Shown piece after piece: positions 35,801-47,890 of a stretch of 64,000 nucleotides of DNA (positions are counted from its first letter, which is position 1; every line of letters begins with the position of its first letter). The notes under the pieces were generated by a model. The model was not told the DNA's origin. It did not search any database and saw only the letters and a program-made list of their open reading frames with translations. Made by a program: the position numbers and the translations under genes. The stretch covers positions 18,996,892-19,060,891 of the forward strand of contig OX421964.1 of assembly GCA_949128115.1 (NCBI GenBank), read 5' to 3'. Source of the stretch: Anaspis maculata. Lineage: Eukaryota > Arthropoda > Insecta > Coleoptera > Scraptiidae.

Positions 35801-37184
35801 TTTTATTGCTTTATGTTATTTTATTATGTCTGGGCCAAATAGATACACATGGGAAGGGTTAAAGCTTGGAGCAAGGACAAGGGCAAAATACGGTAATTTA
35901 CGAGCCATTTTATGGATTTCGTTTGTTTGATACTGTATCACTGTAATGCGATTTTCGAAATAACTCAAGTTGAAAAAGTCGTTGGACTTGCAGGTCGACT
36001 ATTTCATTTACTCGGAAAATATCATCGCCAAATTGCATGTTTTGGAAGTTGTTTTTTTGAAAGGCATTTTCAAGGATTTGAAGTCTAGAGAAATTTCACT
36101 GCTTGCATTCGAAAATTGAGCACTAAAAAATGCAGGAGGGAGAATGCAAATTGTCCTGGCGTTTTTTAGACAGTATAGCTCTCGTTACTGGGCCTGGAGT
36201 ATCCGAATGTAAAATGATTATGATCATAACTTCTTGATCCATACACCTGTACCTGTAGTATTTAATTGGGGCGAGGGTGAGACCACTGAGACCCTCTTGC
36301 CTTCTGAGGACCGAGAAAGCATTTTTGAAGGGATATAATATACTAATGCTGCCAGATTATATTATACGGGTACGAGTTACGACACCGAAGATGGTTGTAA
36401 ATTTTTTCCGTTCGTCGCGTTTTTTGCTGCGTCCAATTATGGATATGAAAATACGAAATCTCGGAAAATTGCCGTGCGTGAGCGCTGAGCGGGGATAGAG
36501 AAAGATATAACTTTGTCTCCTCTTAGTAGTGAAATGTTATTACTATTAAAATCAGAGAGCTGTTTTTTTTTTCCCGGTGATTGCCTGAGGCTTCCACCAA
36601 TTTCAGAGGCAACGTTATTATTTCGTTGAGCAAGAAAACGTCTTGGTTTAATCAAAATAGAAAAAATATTCAACTAACCCTGCAACCCGTGGATAACCCG
36701 TTACTTACTGGATAAAGTTGGGGTGAAAATTTTAATGGAAAGGGACCAAAACGTCGCAAAAAATCTTGATTATAAGTCAATGATTATTAGCAATGTATTG
36801 GAATTGTATTTGACGCGCGCTGCATACAAAAGAAAAAGCTTGCTTGTGTCTGAAAAATCGGTTGTGTCACCCCAAAACTTCCCCGACGAGTAGCAAGGAA
36901 TGGATGGAAATTTTATTAGGAGACGTCCCTTCGGGTGGGAAGTTAGAATTCGGGAGAAAAATTAAAGAATTGAGATATTATCTCAAATAAGATATTAATT
37001 TTGAGCTCCATCAGTTGAGTCCGGTCTTGATAAGCTAGGCCGGTTACTCATTTTAAAGTGGAAAACTCTTGGAAAACTTGGAGAATTTCGAGAAAAATTG
37101 CCTGAAAATGTTCAAGAATCACTCACCCTTTGTTTGAAAAAGTTAGTATAAATCTGTTCACTCATTAGGAACCAAATTATGTAG
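32806..37184. other. Unassigned 4.4 kb with dispersed-repeat debris
   Basis: No gene recognised. It contains the second copy of a roughly 60-bp repeat (34801-34860, matching 32311-32372: AAGATCTTATA(T/G)GTCGCAGTGC), a (GT)n run at 35639-35656, a CpG-richer patch around 35570-35800, and the partner of the 4680 repeat at 36905-37172. Open frames here are short and look random. Confidence 0.35.
36905..37172. repeat. Dispersed repeat, copy 2 (partner at 4680-4995)
   Basis: Shares ordered short blocks with 4680-4995 (see that entry). It lies directly left of foldback J. Diverged and noncoding. Confidence 0.45.
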
Positions 37185-37257
37185 TCGGAATTGCCGTTTG
37201 CCTACCTTCTAGAGGCAAAAACTGAAGTCGGTTTCGAGCTGATTCAGTGATGACGTC

Positions 37258-37808
37258 TATCAATGCAGTAGACCTTCACAGTGTAACTTCACTGAAACAG
37301 ATGTCAATATTACTAAAAGAGGGGGATTGGAAGGGGATAGTTCTAGCTGCGGCACAGATTTTTTCATTTGTTCGGACCAAATTGACAAGTTTGGTGTCGT
37401 TTCCGACTAAATTACATCTTTGAGTTCAAATTGAATGTTGTGATTGCAGTTTGAAAGAAAAAATGATTTTGTTTTGTTGAAAAAATATATATTTTAGAAA
37501 AAAATCTTAGTCTTTTTTCATTTCGACTTTTATCCCAATTCAGGGCATTCGAAGTGGAAATCCTTATTTGGTTCACTTCTTCAAAGCTTGCTGTGCATGA
37601 AAACCATGTACAAGACCTGATTTTTGCTTTGACAAAATCGTGAGCCTCATTTGTTCCTAAAGTCCTAGAAGTAATATTAATTTTCATGTACGAATGGAGG
37701 TGTGCGTACAAAGCCTTGCAGTTCTCCCATTCCCCCTCCTTTTGACATCCTTGTGATATTGACATCTGTTTTGGTGAAGTTATACTGTGAAGGTCTACTG
37801 CATTGATA
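37258..37808. mobile_element. MITE (about 551 bp) in the left arm of foldback J
   Basis: Inverted ends of about 57 bp, TATCAATGCAGTAGACCTTC at 37258 and complement ending at 37808. The opposite arm of the host (around 40630) lacks it and shows the undisturbed site. No ORF. Superfamily unclear because the duplication is ambiguous. Confidence 0.8.
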
Positions 37809-39103
37809 GTCCAGTAAAATGAGGCAATTCTGAGGCCAAAGTTGGAACAAATTAAGGACAGGATGAAAAAAATATGGCGATGTGGAGAATGAAAAACTGA
37901 ATAAGAAAAACCAAAGTTTCATTTCCAGTCATCCCGGGAACCATGGAAAAAAAATGGAGAAGATGGAAAAACATGCGCCGCGATCTTTATTTTGAAACGG
38001 TGAGAGAACGGTGAGAGATGTGTGAAAACTGTCAGGAACAAAGTTGTAGGGAATTCAATAATCTACAAAAAAGTCGATAGGGGCATATGTCTTACTTCTT
38101 CAGTTTAGCCGTTTATCGCAGTCAAAGTTGCGCGCCGGTCTAGTGAAGTGGAAAAACTGTCCGCGTGACCTTCCTTCTTGGATGCTGTGAGAACGACAAG
38201 AGATATCAAAAAAAATTGTGAGCGACAAAGTTGTAGAGAATTGAATGCTCCACTAGAAAATCTTCAAGGCCAGCTATTATCTCTTCTAGTTCAGTCGTGA
38301 ACCACGTTCGAAATTGCGCGACAATCCTGTTGATAAAGTGGTTCTTCTGGAAAACTTACAAAAACCCTATACTCGATGAAAAAACTATGACAATATAGAG
38401 GATGGAAAACTGGTGCCAAAAAACCAGAGTTTCATTCCACACCGTTTCGGGAAATCTAAGAAAAAAAAAAGAAAAAGTTGGAAAATAGCGATTTGCACAC
38501 CCAGTTTCCTCATTGAATACTGAAATAAACGTAATAAATATGAAAAATCTGAACAAACTAGCTTGTAGAGGATTAAATCATCTATAGAAAATGCCGTGAT
38601 GACATGCATGCATCTTTGTCGACTTAGCTGCGGAGCGCTATCAAAGTTGGGGTACATGACTAGTGACGCGTCGCATATGTGGTCAAACTGGCACGACGTT
38701 GCGGTCATTGTTCAATTGATTATAAAACATGATTGAATGATTCAAAAAAATTGCGTGCTTTGTTGAACGTCTGGTAACTATTGTTGGAAATATAACTCCG
38801 CGGATGAACACTTTGTTATGTATAAAGTTTCTTGTTTGGCAAAATTAAAGTCGTGAGTGTCACTGTACTATTTTCGTCATATTTCCATTCTAGAAATCTA
38901 GGACGAGAGACTAGGTTGCTTGGGAATTTCTGAATTTGTCGTTTCTAATCATATATTTATAGTATCAAAATAGTACGAAAATAGTATCGTGACACTCAGG
39001 CTTAAAACTGAGAAAGTACTCGTATTTTGTAACACAATATGTATAATAATTGAAAAACGTGATTCACGTTAGATAATGAGATGTTTTTCAACTGATTTCT
39101 GAT

Positions 39104-39344
39104 AACTATAATGTTACGTTCGAAAACAGTAGGCATCCGGGTGGATGCTGACTAGCTCCGTGGCGCAGGCGATCAAGTGGCTGCCTGCGACGCGGAAGTC
39201 CCGGGTTCGATTCCCGGTGAAAAGTCTGGGTGTTGTGTTGTCCGAAATTTGCACTTTTCTGAACATGTAAACTTGATAAATAAACGGGCAAACTCCTATG
39301 GCGAGAAAAAGCCAATAATGAGAAAAACATTTATGATTATTAAA
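39104..39344 (+). mobile_element. tRNA-derived SINE in the loop of foldback J
   Basis: Pol III-type promoter: box A TGGCGCAGGCG (39161-39171) and a perfect box B GGTTCGATTCC (39204-39214) within a tRNA-like head. A short body follows. AACTGATTTCTGAT flanks it at 39090-39103 and 39345-39358, a plausible 14-bp target duplication. It differs in sequence from the SINE at 20722. Confidence 0.75.
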
Positions 39345-40714
39345 AACTGATTTCTGATGAACAATAAGATCATTCAACAACAGATAATAAACAACTGTCC
39401 ACCTGAACAATGGGGTTGGAAATTGAACATTTCTCTGTTGATGCCTATTATATTAGAACCCAGGATAACGTAGCTCTCGGAAATCTGCTACGGCTGATTT
39501 CCTGCAGATGCTTGAAAAACTGCGAAAAGCTTTTTGTGTATGCAGAAAAACTGACCTCAAGTGTACCAAGTTTTGCCACCACTGCCGTGGAGCCTCTTGT
39601 TCTGACGCTTCCTGCATTGTCGTTTCGGAAGACGATGATGATGACTACAATGATGATTCTTACAATAAGTAGCTACCCAGACGTTAAACAAAGCACGCAA
39701 TTTTTTCAAATCATTTGATCAGGTTTTATAATCAATTAAACAATGACCGCAAGGTCGTGCCAGTTTCACAACATATGCGACGCGTCACGAGTCATGTACC
39801 CCAACTTTGATAGCGCTCCGCAGCTAAGTCGACAAAGATGCATACATGACATCACGGGCTTTTCTATAGATCATTTAATCCTTCACAAGCTAGTTTTCTC
39901 AGATTTTCTATATTTATTACGTTTATTTCAGTATTCAATGAGGAAGCTGCGAGTGCAAATCGCTATTTTACAAAATTCTCTTTTTTTTTTCTCAAGTTTC
40001 CCGAAACGGTGTGAGATGAAACTTTAGTTTTTTAGATCCAGTCTTTCATGCTCTACATTGTCATAGTTTTTTCATCGAGTCTAGGGTTTTTGTAAGTTTT
40101 CCAGAAGAACCACTTCATCAACAGGGTTGTCGCGCAAATTCGAACGTGGTTCACGGCTACACTAGAAGAGATAATAATTGGCCTTGAAAATTTTATAGTG
40201 GAGCATTCAATTCTCTTCAAGTTTGTTGTTAAATTTTTTTTGATATCTATTGTCGTTCTCACAGCATCCACGAAGGAAGGTCACGCAGACAGTTTTTCCA
40301 CTTCACTAGACCGGCGCGCAACTTTGACTGCGATAAACGGCTGAACTGAAGAAGTTAGACATATGCTCCCAGGGACTATTTTGTAGATTATTGAATTTTC
40401 TACAACTTTGTCCCTGACAGTTTTCACACATCTCTCACCGTTCTTTCACCGTTCCAAAATAAAGATCGCGGCGCATGTTTTTTCATCTTTTCTATTTTTT
40501 TCCATGGTTCCCGAGATGACTGGAAATGAAACTTTGGTTTTTCTTATTCAGTTTTTCATTCTCTACATCGCCATATTTTTTTCATCTTGCCCCTAATTTG
40601 TTCCAAGTTAAATCCTTATTTTACTGGACTGTGATAGACGTCAGACGTCACTTTTGAATCAGCTTGATAACCTACTGTTTTTGGCCCTGGAAGGTAGACA
40701 AATGGCAGTTCTGA

Positions 40715-41449
40715 CAGCTGCACGGCGGTTCCACCGTGAGTCCGCCTCGTGAATGGTAAAGGAGAATCTGTAGAGCGTATATACCAAATTTCATGCTTTT
40801 ATCACAAAATGCAATGTTTCTCTGGAAAATGGCCGTTAACCTCCGCACCAATGGAAAAAGTATGAAGAAGCAACGGTTTCAAAAATGGTAACTTCTTGTA
40901 CCTTCGACCTCCCACAGAAAAAATGCCAAGCCTCGGACAGATGGAGACTTTTAGTATGTTGTTCCCCATCTGATTTTGAAGGGATCCCCAAATTTTATGA
41001 TTTTCCCTAATTTATTCCAGGTTGGAACCGGTTTTACCTGGACTATTATAACTGCAAAAATTGTTAAATTGTATGACTGGTTGCCTGCATGCTCCATGAT
41101 GATGCTCTTAAACCGATTCTCAACCTATATTGTGTTTTTTTTTCTACTTCGCTTTTCCCCTCTGTTAACCCTCACTTCTTGGTCACTGTACTGACAATTA
41201 CAAATGCAAGAGTTTTTGTCACTCTTGGCGAATGAAAAATTCGGTGTATTTACACTGGCAAAGTAAATGTCTTGAGATGTATTCCAGAGAGGGTCCAAGA
41301 CGATTGACGGCTTAAGCATGGTCCAGACGTACACGCCGAATTGGAGAGAAAGGAAAATGAGATTATTGATTGATGAACTGCTACGGTGGTTACACGCCAA
41401 TTTGTCAAATGCACTTGGGGTTTGCACGCCCAATTTGGGCCGCGGGAAT
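40715..41449. other. Unassigned flank of the large Gypsy element
   Basis: Noncoding, no recognised element. The last bases before the LTR are CGCGGGAAT. The matching target duplication would lie beyond the window. Confidence 0.35.
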
Positions 41450-42312
41450 TGTGGTGGCCGTGAATTTTAAAATTACTAAATAATAGCAATCTGGAGTGTC
41501 GTGAATTTTAATTACTCAATAATATTTCAATTACTCAATAATTAACAAAATTACTTTTAATCAATCAATAATTGTGCGAATTTAATTCGATTACTATCAT
41601 TCGTGAATGGCAAAGCATTTAATTAACACACGCATGTGCAGAAGTAACTCAAGAAATCGTCAAATTATTATTTCTTTAGAGCACGCCATATATTCAAAGT
41701 CGCCCGAGCAAATGATATGCACCTCTCATGTGCGCCAAACTGATGGTGGGGATTAGTACATACCCACACATACCTACCGATGCATTCCGCCAACCAGATA
41801 AAAGACTGGGAAATCGAAGTGAAAAACAAGCTAATTACTTCGCAAAGAAGAATACATAAATTACCTTCCTTTACGACATTTTGCAGAATACAAATACAAA
41901 TCTACGCGATTTTACCAACAGCGGAATCAAACATCACTTACGAATTCACAAGAAAAACACCACCATAAATCTTTCGGTGCTATTAAAAACCCAGTAAATA
42001 CTTAGAAAATCTAACACCCAGCCGGACGGAAGATAAGGTTCCACAAGCAAAATTCAATAGATATTAGGTCGTAAAATTCAATCTCTAACGAAGCGGGTCT
42101 AGGATGAAACAGAATTCCAGAGAAAAAATGGAAAAAACAAAATCGTAAATTACCAGTGCATGGGAAAGGTTCTTAGTACTCCATGCCGACTACAATCATC
42201 GGCTTTAGACGCGGCTAGGAATATAGGCGCAGATAAATGCACGGGCGAGCGTGTACCGTGAGTATCTATAATTGGGTAAATAAATCGTAAATCTTACTGA
42301 CGCGGGAGATAT

Positions 42313-42360
42313 TATAAAAGCGAAAAAAAATCGGAAGGAAAAAAAAAGAGTGTAGTCAGT
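42313..42360 (+). promoter_or_regulatory. Candidate LTR promoter (TATA and initiator)
   Basis: TATAAAAG at 42313-42320 is followed by an initiator-like TCAGT at 42356-42360, and another arthropod-type AGTCAGT follows near 42431. The spacing (about 40 nt) is somewhat long. Transcription from here would give the genomic RNA. Confidence 0.4.
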
Positions 42361-43315
42361 CCAGTTTAGCCTGCAGTATCGACAAGAAGTAGTTGCAACA
42401 ACGAAACTATGTAGGTGCACTTCAGTTTTAGTCAGTCGATTTTGAACCAGTGAAAATCCAACATATAGTCAGTGCGATGCAGTTCATAATAAAAATACAC
42501 AGTGCAGTGGCCAGCCAATTAAAATATTACCAGCAGCTAAATTAGTGAACAGTGTTAATTCAGTTTCCGACAAAAATGTGACACAACGCTACGCAGCCAC
42601 TTTCTTCTCTGGTGAAACCTTTTTGATTCTTTTTCTTATACTTATACCTTGAAATGATTTTGAATTGTGCTTTAATTTTAGTATGTTTTTATTCAGTCAT
42701 GTCCCATCTGCATGACCATTTTATTGTGCCCGAATTATTAAACAATAGTCATACGTAAAAGCCTCGATTCGAACCCAAATTCTTCATGTATTTTCCCTTT
42801 GTATATTTTACACTAGTTTATTTTCAGACAGTAATTAGATAAGGACTGTAATTGCATCCAATGTTTAAACCTGTGAAATTTCCATACTTAATATGCAGTC
42901 TTAATTTTTGCAGCTTGAAAGAAACTCTTTTTCTATATTTAATCGTGTTGCTAAAAATTCGTTCAATAATTATACAAATTTTTCTAACGCATGTTTTCCA
43001 CGTTTCCGAATAGAGTGAGAAATTCAACCCAGTCAACTATTTATTTTTCAGTTTTCTTTGGTAATACTTTTATCGCGAAAAATCGCGCAAAAGATCCAGT
43101 CAGTGATTTTGGAAATTGTTCGCAACGTTGAACACCTCTACCTTCTTTCTAAAATAGGACTACCGTCGGATAAAATTTAATGCAATAGTTTTTTTTTATG
43201 CCTTTAGGCACAAATAACGCTGTTTTTCACCGTTCAATGGTTGAGATAATAGTTCAGTCGTTTCAAGAAAAATTACGTACTTCTATATTGTTTTTCCTCG
43301 CAAAAATCTAGTATT

Positions 43316-44809
43316 ACCCATATAGCACAAGTACATCCATTGGACGTCCATAGGCTATCCTGAAATGGACATACGGAGATCCATTGGACGTCCATAAAAT
43401 GTCCAGTGGATGTCTTATGGACAGCTTATGGACGTCCATTTGGCACTAATTTGTACGTCCCTAAAACGTCCTTTATGGGATGTCCATAAGATGACCATTT
43501 GTGATAAATTTGGACATTCAAATGACGTTTCTCAAAAAAAAGCGTTTCAATCATTGAAAATATTTATTCTTAAAAAAAATTAAAATTTCAAATAACAATA
43601 AAGCAAACCAGCTAGCTTGGGTTGTTGTTCCCTTCGTCACAGCTTGACTTGCTGACGATTCTGGCATAGCTTGGTTGTTGATGCTTTCAACATAACTTGG
43701 CTTGTTGTTGTTGGAGCTTCCAAGATATCTTGAGTTGGGTTGTTGTTGCTTCCGGCATAGCTTGGTTTGTTGACGCTTTCGGCATAACTTGGCTTGTTGT
43801 TGGAGCTTCTGGGATAGCTTGATTGTCAAAAGCTACTGGAATAGGTCTCGGTCTCGGGGCAGGCAAATTAAGTGAAGGAATTACATTTGGTTTCAGTTTC
43901 TTAAGCAATCCAATTCGCTCGTAGTCATTATCCAAGAAATGATCTGAACAAACATGCGCTGCTGAATAATGAATGTTTGTTGATCCCTGGCCTAGGGATG
44001 GCTACTCCACTTTGAGTCGTTTCGGAAACCTGAAACGATTCTTTTGTAATAAATAAATAATGGAATAAAATCATCGGAATCGTACACAATAGGTTATGTC
44101 GGGTTTTTCCGTTTGTCGAAATGTTTGCAACTGGGCACAGAACAGGACGGCATTGTCAATTTTCAATAAACACAATAGAGTCTTCTTGGTCAAAAAATCA
44201 CTGGAAAGCACGGAGAAAACTTTGCACAAAGAAATGCGGCTTTGAGGAAAACGACGCGACGCTATCACAGTGACAGTACTGATAGTAGTGACACCGAGTG
44301 ACACTCAGGGATGACAAGTATTCGCAGCTCTGCCAACCGACAAGAACTAAAGTCACTAAAAGGAGTAAAAGGTACTGTTGATGTACGTTAATTATGTTAA
44401 TTAAGAAAAATGGCTTTTCTTTCAAATTACCGCAATATTAATGATAATAATATGATATTAGGCCCAGTGGCCTAATTTTTGAATTGTGAGTCAACTCTCA
44501 ACTTGTTTTTATTGCTGTCGAAATAACCACAACTGAAAAATAATAGTTGTACGTACCTCGAGTTGTACGTACCTTGTCACATATTTTTACACTTTTTTTT
44601 TATGACAATGGACTCCATATGTTTAGATGTTGAAAATAAGAATGTCCGTAAAGTGGTCCATGAAAGACGTCCATGGGTCGTCGTTTCTGTACATCCATAG
44701 GATGTTCCCTAAATGGATGTCTTATGGATGTCCAAATCAAGTCCATGGACATGAGGACTTGATATGTACTTGAAATGGACGTCCATAAGATATCCTGTGC
44801 TATATGGGT
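43316..44809. mobile_element. Foldback-type DNA transposon with GGACGTCC subterminal repeats
   Basis: Ends ACCCATATAGCACA and its complement, inside the 5' LTR. Each subterminal ~180 bp is packed with variants of TTATGGACGTCCAT, itself palindromic, as expected for clustered transposase-binding sites. The interior holds a decayed THAP-domain gene on the minus strand. The ends are embedded in a symmetric TATT/AATTA context, so the duplication length cannot be set. Confidence 0.75.
43551..44153 (-). pseudogene. Decayed THAP zinc-finger gene
   Basis: From ATG at 44153 the minus strand reads MPSCSVPSCKHFDKRKNP, the typical start of a THAP (C2CH) DNA-binding domain with its first two Cys. After a frame disturbance and a possible intron (acceptor CAG near 44030) come FPKRLKVE, a TAG where the family has its conserved Trp, then AAHVCSDHF (third Cys and His) and LKKLKPNVIPSLNLP, equivalent to the AVPTLF-like end of the domain. 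A low-complexity tail with QAMPEA-type repeats follows in shifting frames. THAP domains occur in P-element-like transposases and in host regulators. Here it is a relic within a transposon. Confidence 0.7.
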
Positions 44810-45973
44810 AATTACCACGCATAATTTTCTAATTGTCTTTTCTATACCAGACCTAAAACAAATCGACAAGGAGTTGTCCAAAATTGAGTAATCCTTTTTT
44901 TTTATATACTACCATAAACTATTCAGTGAAGCGAGCTTTTGAAACCATTTTTGACAATAGCTAATTACGTATCAGTAAATTCAGAAAATACTTTCCAAAC
45001 ATTTCCGTGACGCCCTAAGGCATTAAAATTATGCTAAATATCAAAACGTATTTTCCAAATAAATTAAATGCCTCTTTTCGATGCTCACATTTCATGTAAG
45101 CGACGGAAACCAGTTATATTCAATTTCACACCGTCAAGCCAGGAAAACTAGTCCAGGAATTCTTTTTCTATAGCAATAAGTCCGAAAGCTAAATAATCAT
45201 TCCCTACAATTTTTGTAATCATTTTACTTATAAATCAACAGGCATAGTAAGCTTGAAATTTCCATTTTTTGTGTAATAGTTTTTCCCTATACTTAGTAAA
45301 ATCATGCATGTATCCAGCGCACTATTCGTGACCATCATGAAACACATAGATTACAATTATTATTCGTCCAAATTTTATGTAAATTATCCAAATTTCATGA
45401 ACTTAGAAAAACCAGTTTTTAGTTACTAATTAGGTAGTATTTTAGACTAAGCTTCATTTCTATTTTCTGTACATATTTTCATTCGTTAATTTTTGTAATA
45501 AATTTTATTAAATGTTGCTCGTTTTCAAGTTATTGACTAACATGAAGTAAATTAGGACTAAAAGGGACATTCCATCTATTCTGTTCGGGTTAACGCTACC
45601 ACATCTTAAAGGGCATAAGTAGATAATAATTGACAGTGTTTTTGAGACGTGATTTCGACAGAGTAAGTATAAAGTGTTTAGACAATAGATTGACATCCAC
45701 CAGTTGACAAAACCCTACCTGGGAAGGTAGGTCGAATCCACACCGCCTTTTGTGAAAGTAGATTATTGTAAGGGCGAATAAAGGCTCCCAATGGCCTTTT
45801 AAAACAACCCATTGGGTGGTGTCAGATTTATACGGCCCGTTGAGCCTTTCCATCTAATCAACAACTAAAAAGTGTCGCGTAAGCTTTGCTCAGATAGCCT
45901 GCGACACTTGACTGATGCCACCGAAGTATGCTCCAGCACTGCCAATCCTGACTACAAGGGCTGGACATATTTT

Positions 45974-45991
45974 TGGTGTCAGAAGTGGGAT
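45974..45991 (+). promoter_or_regulatory. Primer binding site, tRNA-Leu type
   Basis: TGGTGTCAGAAGTGGGAT is complementary over 18 nt to the 3' end (..CCCACTTCTGACACCA) found in eukaryotic tRNA-Leu(CAG). A primer site this long just after an LTR is where minus-strand DNA synthesis starts. Confidence 0.85.
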
Positions 45992-47890
45992 CGTCAAAAA
46001 GAGATTGTCAAGATTGTCACAAAGTCAAAATTGAAAAATTAAAAAAAAAAAAAAAATTGAATTTTTTTCTCGTGTGCCAAACTTTTTCCATAAACAATTT
46101 TCCTCCGAACCTTGTGTTATGAGTGAACATACCATGAGTTTTGAGAGGAAGAAAACCCTTGGCGAAAAGATTAGCACTCGATAGTCTCTCAAAAGCAAGA
46201 CTGCTGTTCCGGACTGAGCTTTTTTTTTTAGAAAGAGAGAATAAGTGGAAATCGTAAGAATAACGTTAAAGCTGGTTTTGCTCATTTAAAACAATTAGGC
46301 ACTTCTGATTAATTTTTGTTTGAAAAAAAAAAACCGAATAATTAAAAAGGAAATGACAATAGCGACGGACAACTATTAAGCTGGAAACCCGTAACGGAAG
46401 AAGTATACTCGTCATTTATTCAATTCTAAAATAACCTCCTTTGTTTTAACATAATTAAATTTTTTAGTCAAGAACTTGAGTCAAATTTGGATTTTTGGCG
46501 CGGAAAAAAAAAAGAAAGATTTTGCACACTCCTACTTGGTTTCGTTTGAATCATATGAGACTACCTGTGTAACGCAAGTTGTGCATGTGAATAGTAGATG
46601 CGCGGGGCCGTGCACTTGAGATGTTTGGGAAAAAATAGCGTGAGAAAATTTTTATTGGATACGTACACAATATTTGGAAATTACGAAAATAAATTTTCTT
46701 TCTGTTTGATTGTTTGAGTACACATATTTGGAAAATTGAGAAAAAATTTTTTTTCGTTTGCTTATGTACACATATTTAAGAAAAAATTTTTTTGGTTGAT
46801 TGCTTACGTACACATATTTGAGAAAAAAAAAATTCTTGGTTCGATTGCTCACGTACACATATTTGAAAAATAAATAAATTGTTGGATTGCTTAGGTACAC
46901 ATTTGAACATTTCAAAAAAAAAATTTCTCTTTATTGTTTGAGTACCTACACTATTTGAAAATTTTTTGGAACGAATATCTGTGAATGTCATAAATAAATT
47001 TTATAGTTAGACTTTCAAGAGAAATTGAATTGAAATTGAATTGAAATAAACTTGAGATGTGTGAGAAAATTAGATGAATAATTATCACCAGTGTTAAGAA
47101 CTTATTAGCCTCTTTTTGACAATATGAGTCTGAAAATAAGCGTTTCCAACATCCGGTAGAAATTTTTTTTCCATACTCAACTTCACTTTGACATGTGGAA
47201 GATCTTGAGCTGAAATTTTCCTCGGAAAATTCAAGGTTTCCACTAGTCAAAGACTAACCCGGTTGGTTACTGTGAGATTTTGGTTAGTTAGCTGCTAATT
47301 CGGAAAGTTTTTAGTGTTATTTGGCAAATTGTGGATAAGTAATACAAAATTTAGGAATGGGAAATAATTTGGGGTGATAAAGAATAAATTGCTTCATATT
47401 CCTGATACAATGAGTGCTGAGAATAACGGACTGAGAGAACTGAAGTCACAACTTAGTTCTCTTTCTTTTTAATTCGTTTGGCTTTGGAACCAACTGGTGT
47501 TAACACGGGCAGTTGGTTTGAAAGCAAACTAAATAAGGGACGCCTTGCATATTTCGGGAGTACTGGATAGCCAGTGGAAAAATGTGCGATGCCCCTTATC
47601 AAACCATCCTACAGGAGTTGTGTGAAGTTGTCTGGTATGAGCAGCAGTTAATGTTTGATTGAGATTGAATCAAGACCGATACGAAACAATTTTTAAGCCC
47701 AAAACCCGACGGCAGGAAGGAATGTCCCTAATCAAACCATAACGAGCTATTTAGTACAGTTTTTTTTTTTAACAACTATCTACTGATAGAGTTCAGATAT
47801 CATGACGAAAATTTTTTTTTATTACGAGAAAATTTAATTAGTTTTAGGTTCCGAAAGATTTTTTTTTTTTTTGTTCTGACCATAGCAGAA
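45992..47890 (+). other. Gypsy leader (untranslated), with tandem repeats
   Basis: 1.9 kb without a significant plus-strand frame lies between the primer site and the gag start. Homopolymer A/T runs are frequent. No packaging hairpin is obvious by eye. Confidence 0.6.
46655..46970. repeat. Degenerate tandem repeat, TACACATATTTG unit
   Basis: Six or so units of about 50-60 bp, each containing (A/C)GTACACATATTTG followed by an A/T run and TTGATTGCTT. The minus-strand frame 46652-46915 with recurrent YVYVSN is a translation of the repeat and not a gene. Confidence 0.75.

Larger units (their letters stand above)
37185..40714. mobile_element. Foldback element J (3.5 kb including insertions)
   Basis: Ends TCGGAATTGCCGTTTGCCTACCTTC (37185) and the complement of TCAGAACTGCCATTTGTCTACC (40714). 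The left arm (to about 38778, minus a MITE) pairs with 40714-39671, with long blocks such as GCTATCAAAGTTGGGGTACATGAC mirrored at 39795. The loop (about 38780-39670) holds a SINE and a copy of the ATAGTATCGTGACACT repeat. Confidence 0.82.
41450..45967 (+). repeat. 5' LTR (about 4.5 kb, 3.0 kb without insertion)
   Basis: Starts TGTGG and is followed by the primer binding site at 45974. The best terminal CA is ..GGACA ending at 45967, leaving a 6-nt gap. The first 780 bp recur at 58954-59729 with no difference I could see. A 62-codon frame (41780-41968) is duplicated with it. AATAAA motifs near 45497 and 45777 are candidate polyadenylation signals. The length is unusual for a Gypsy LTR. The 3' boundary is inferred from the primer site alone. 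Confidence 0.7.

Noticed and set aside
43320..43510. Regularly spaced GGACGTCC motifs resembling a CRISPR-like array
   Set aside because: Spacing is irregular, units are degenerate, they are mirrored at the other end of a transposon, and the DNA is eukaryotic.
46652..46915. Minus-strand ORF with repeated YVYVSN
   Set aside because: Translation of a noncoding tandem repeat in the Gypsy leader.
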